Shown here one piece after another: positions 63,667-64,000 of a stretch of DNA of 64,000 nucleotides. The stretch is taken from positions 1,984,001-2,048,000 of the forward strand of contig NZ_CP033204.1 of the NCBI RefSeq assembly GCF_022701295.1, read 5' to 3'. This DNA is from Sphingopyxis sp. YF1 (GTDB lineage: Bacteria; Pseudomonadota; Alphaproteobacteria; Sphingomonadales; Sphingomonadaceae). Under the pieces are notes generated by a model. That model was not told the DNA's origin and searched no databases. It worked only from the letters and a program-made list of their open reading frames with translations. Each line of letters opens with the position of its first letter. The stretch's first letter is position 1. A program made the translations under genes and the position numbers.

Positions 63667-63905
63667 TCGCCCGTCTCCTGCGGCGCCGCGGGCGCCGGAA
63701 AAATCCGTTTCATCTGCCGCGCCCAGACGATGACCAGCACCAGCGCGCCGAGCCACAGCAGATTTTCGACCCACAAAGGCCCGCCCGCGCCCGCTTCGGT
63801 GCCCAGCCGCACCCCCTGCATCCGGTTTGCGGCGTAGCCGCTCGCGCACGAAGCGGGCAGCAAGAACAGCGTGGTCAACAGGGCAAGGAGCGGCTTGCGG
63901 GTCAC
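63663..63905 (-). CDS. Small membrane protein in the carboxylase operon
   Basis: An 80-residue protein starting with GTG 63905. A cleavable or anchor hydrophobic segment (LLALLTTLFLLPASCASGYA) is followed by a short loop and a second TM (LLWLGALVLVIVWARQM), then a Pro/Ala tail. PASC resembles a weak lipobox, so it might be a lipoprotein. Starts and stops overlap the neighbours by 1 and 4 bp. No function is assigned. Confidence 0.72.
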   Translation of the reverse strand: MTRKPLLALLTTLFLLPASCASGYAANRMQGVRLGTEAGAGGPLWVENLLWLGALVLVIVWARQMKRIFPAPAAPQETGE

Positions 63906-64000
63906 TATTCGGCCGCTTCCAGCGCCTCGTCGCGGCGCATCGGCTCTTCGCTCACCATCGGCACGATCCCGAGCTTCGCGAACAGCGCAGCATCAGCGCT
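63905..64000 (-). CDS. C-terminal end of an unidentified protein (cut by window)
   Basis: The reverse strand is open from the window edge to TAG at 63905-63907 and encodes 31 residues ending LGIVPMVSEEPMRRDEALEAAE. The next gene's GTG overlaps this stop by 1 bp, so it is in the same operon. By analogy with other sphingomonads it may be part of propionyl-CoA metabolism, but 31 residues are too few to assign. Confidence 0.55.
   Translation of the reverse strand, partial: SADAALFAKLGIVPMVSEEPMRRDEALEAAE

Overview
The window looks like chromosomal DNA of an alphaproteobacterium in the Sphingomonadales, most like Sphingopyxis or a close relative. The evidence is high GC with strong GC3 bias, the intergenic palindromes built on CTGAGCTTGTCGAAGGG and CCCCGGCGCAAGCCGGGG that I associate with sphingomonads, a dense set of acyl-CoA catabolic genes, and a long TonB-dependent receptor. 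I see no tRNA, rRNA, CRISPR array, insertion sequence or prophage gene.

Region 1 (about 1-34,800) is a catabolic supercluster. It encodes a GntR regulator, five SDR-type proteins (one lacking its cofactor and catalytic motifs), seven acyl-CoA dehydrogenase-family proteins (three large/small pairs plus one ACAD10/11-like), four crotonase-fold proteins, a double-hotdog MaoC protein, a CoA ligase, a thiolase, an alpha-methylacyl-CoA racemase, two nitronate-monooxygenase-family flavoproteins, a quinone-reductase-like MDR, a TesB-like thioesterase, a WS/DGAT acyltransferase, a CrtC/AttH-like protein, an SMP-30 lactonase, a SnoaL-like protein, an esterase, and a MarR regulator with a clear palindromic operator. 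Together these could activate a branched or cyclic acid to its CoA ester, epimerise it, beta-oxidise it through heteromeric dehydrogenases, and cleave it. Heteromeric dehydrogenases, a racemase and IpdC-like flavoproteins resemble steroid or terpenoid side-chain and ring catabolism, but no ring-attacking oxygenase lies in the window, so the substrate is open. An AT-rich palindrome (AGTTATATAACT plus an AGGTnAtaC arm) recurs at five divergent gene pairs and predicts one regulon. A different operator-like palindrome precedes the third dehydrogenase pair.

A sub-operon at 4,429-8,997 pairs an APH-fold kinase with an ACAD10/11-like dehydrogenase. This matches the logic of 4-hydroxyacyl-CoA catabolism by LvaA/LvaC and ACAD10/11, but with the two halves on separate genes.

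Region 2 (34,900-51,900) is mostly housekeeping: an exported amidohydrolase, surA-pdxA-rsmA, a PAP2 phosphatase, dihydrolipoyl dehydrogenase, a methyltransferase, pyruvate dehydrogenase E2, a universal stress protein, an XRE regulator facing a small membrane protein, RNase R coupled to a GxxExxY protein, an archaeal/eukaryotic-type prolyl-tRNA synthetase, and phaR. The E2 and RNase R genes each carry an in-frame copy of a sphingomonad palindromic repeat.

Region 3 (52,400-64,000) has the TonB-dependent receptor with a strong terminator, alanine racemase, an MHS-type transporter, a cyclase-family hydrolase, a MAPEG protein, a CsaA-like protein, and the biotin-carrying subunit of a propionyl/acetyl-CoA carboxylase in a tightly overlapping operon that runs off the right edge. 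The carboxylase would suit propionyl-CoA released by branched-chain catabolism.

Coordinates and reading frames were read by eye. Product names rest on recognised motifs, not on database searches.
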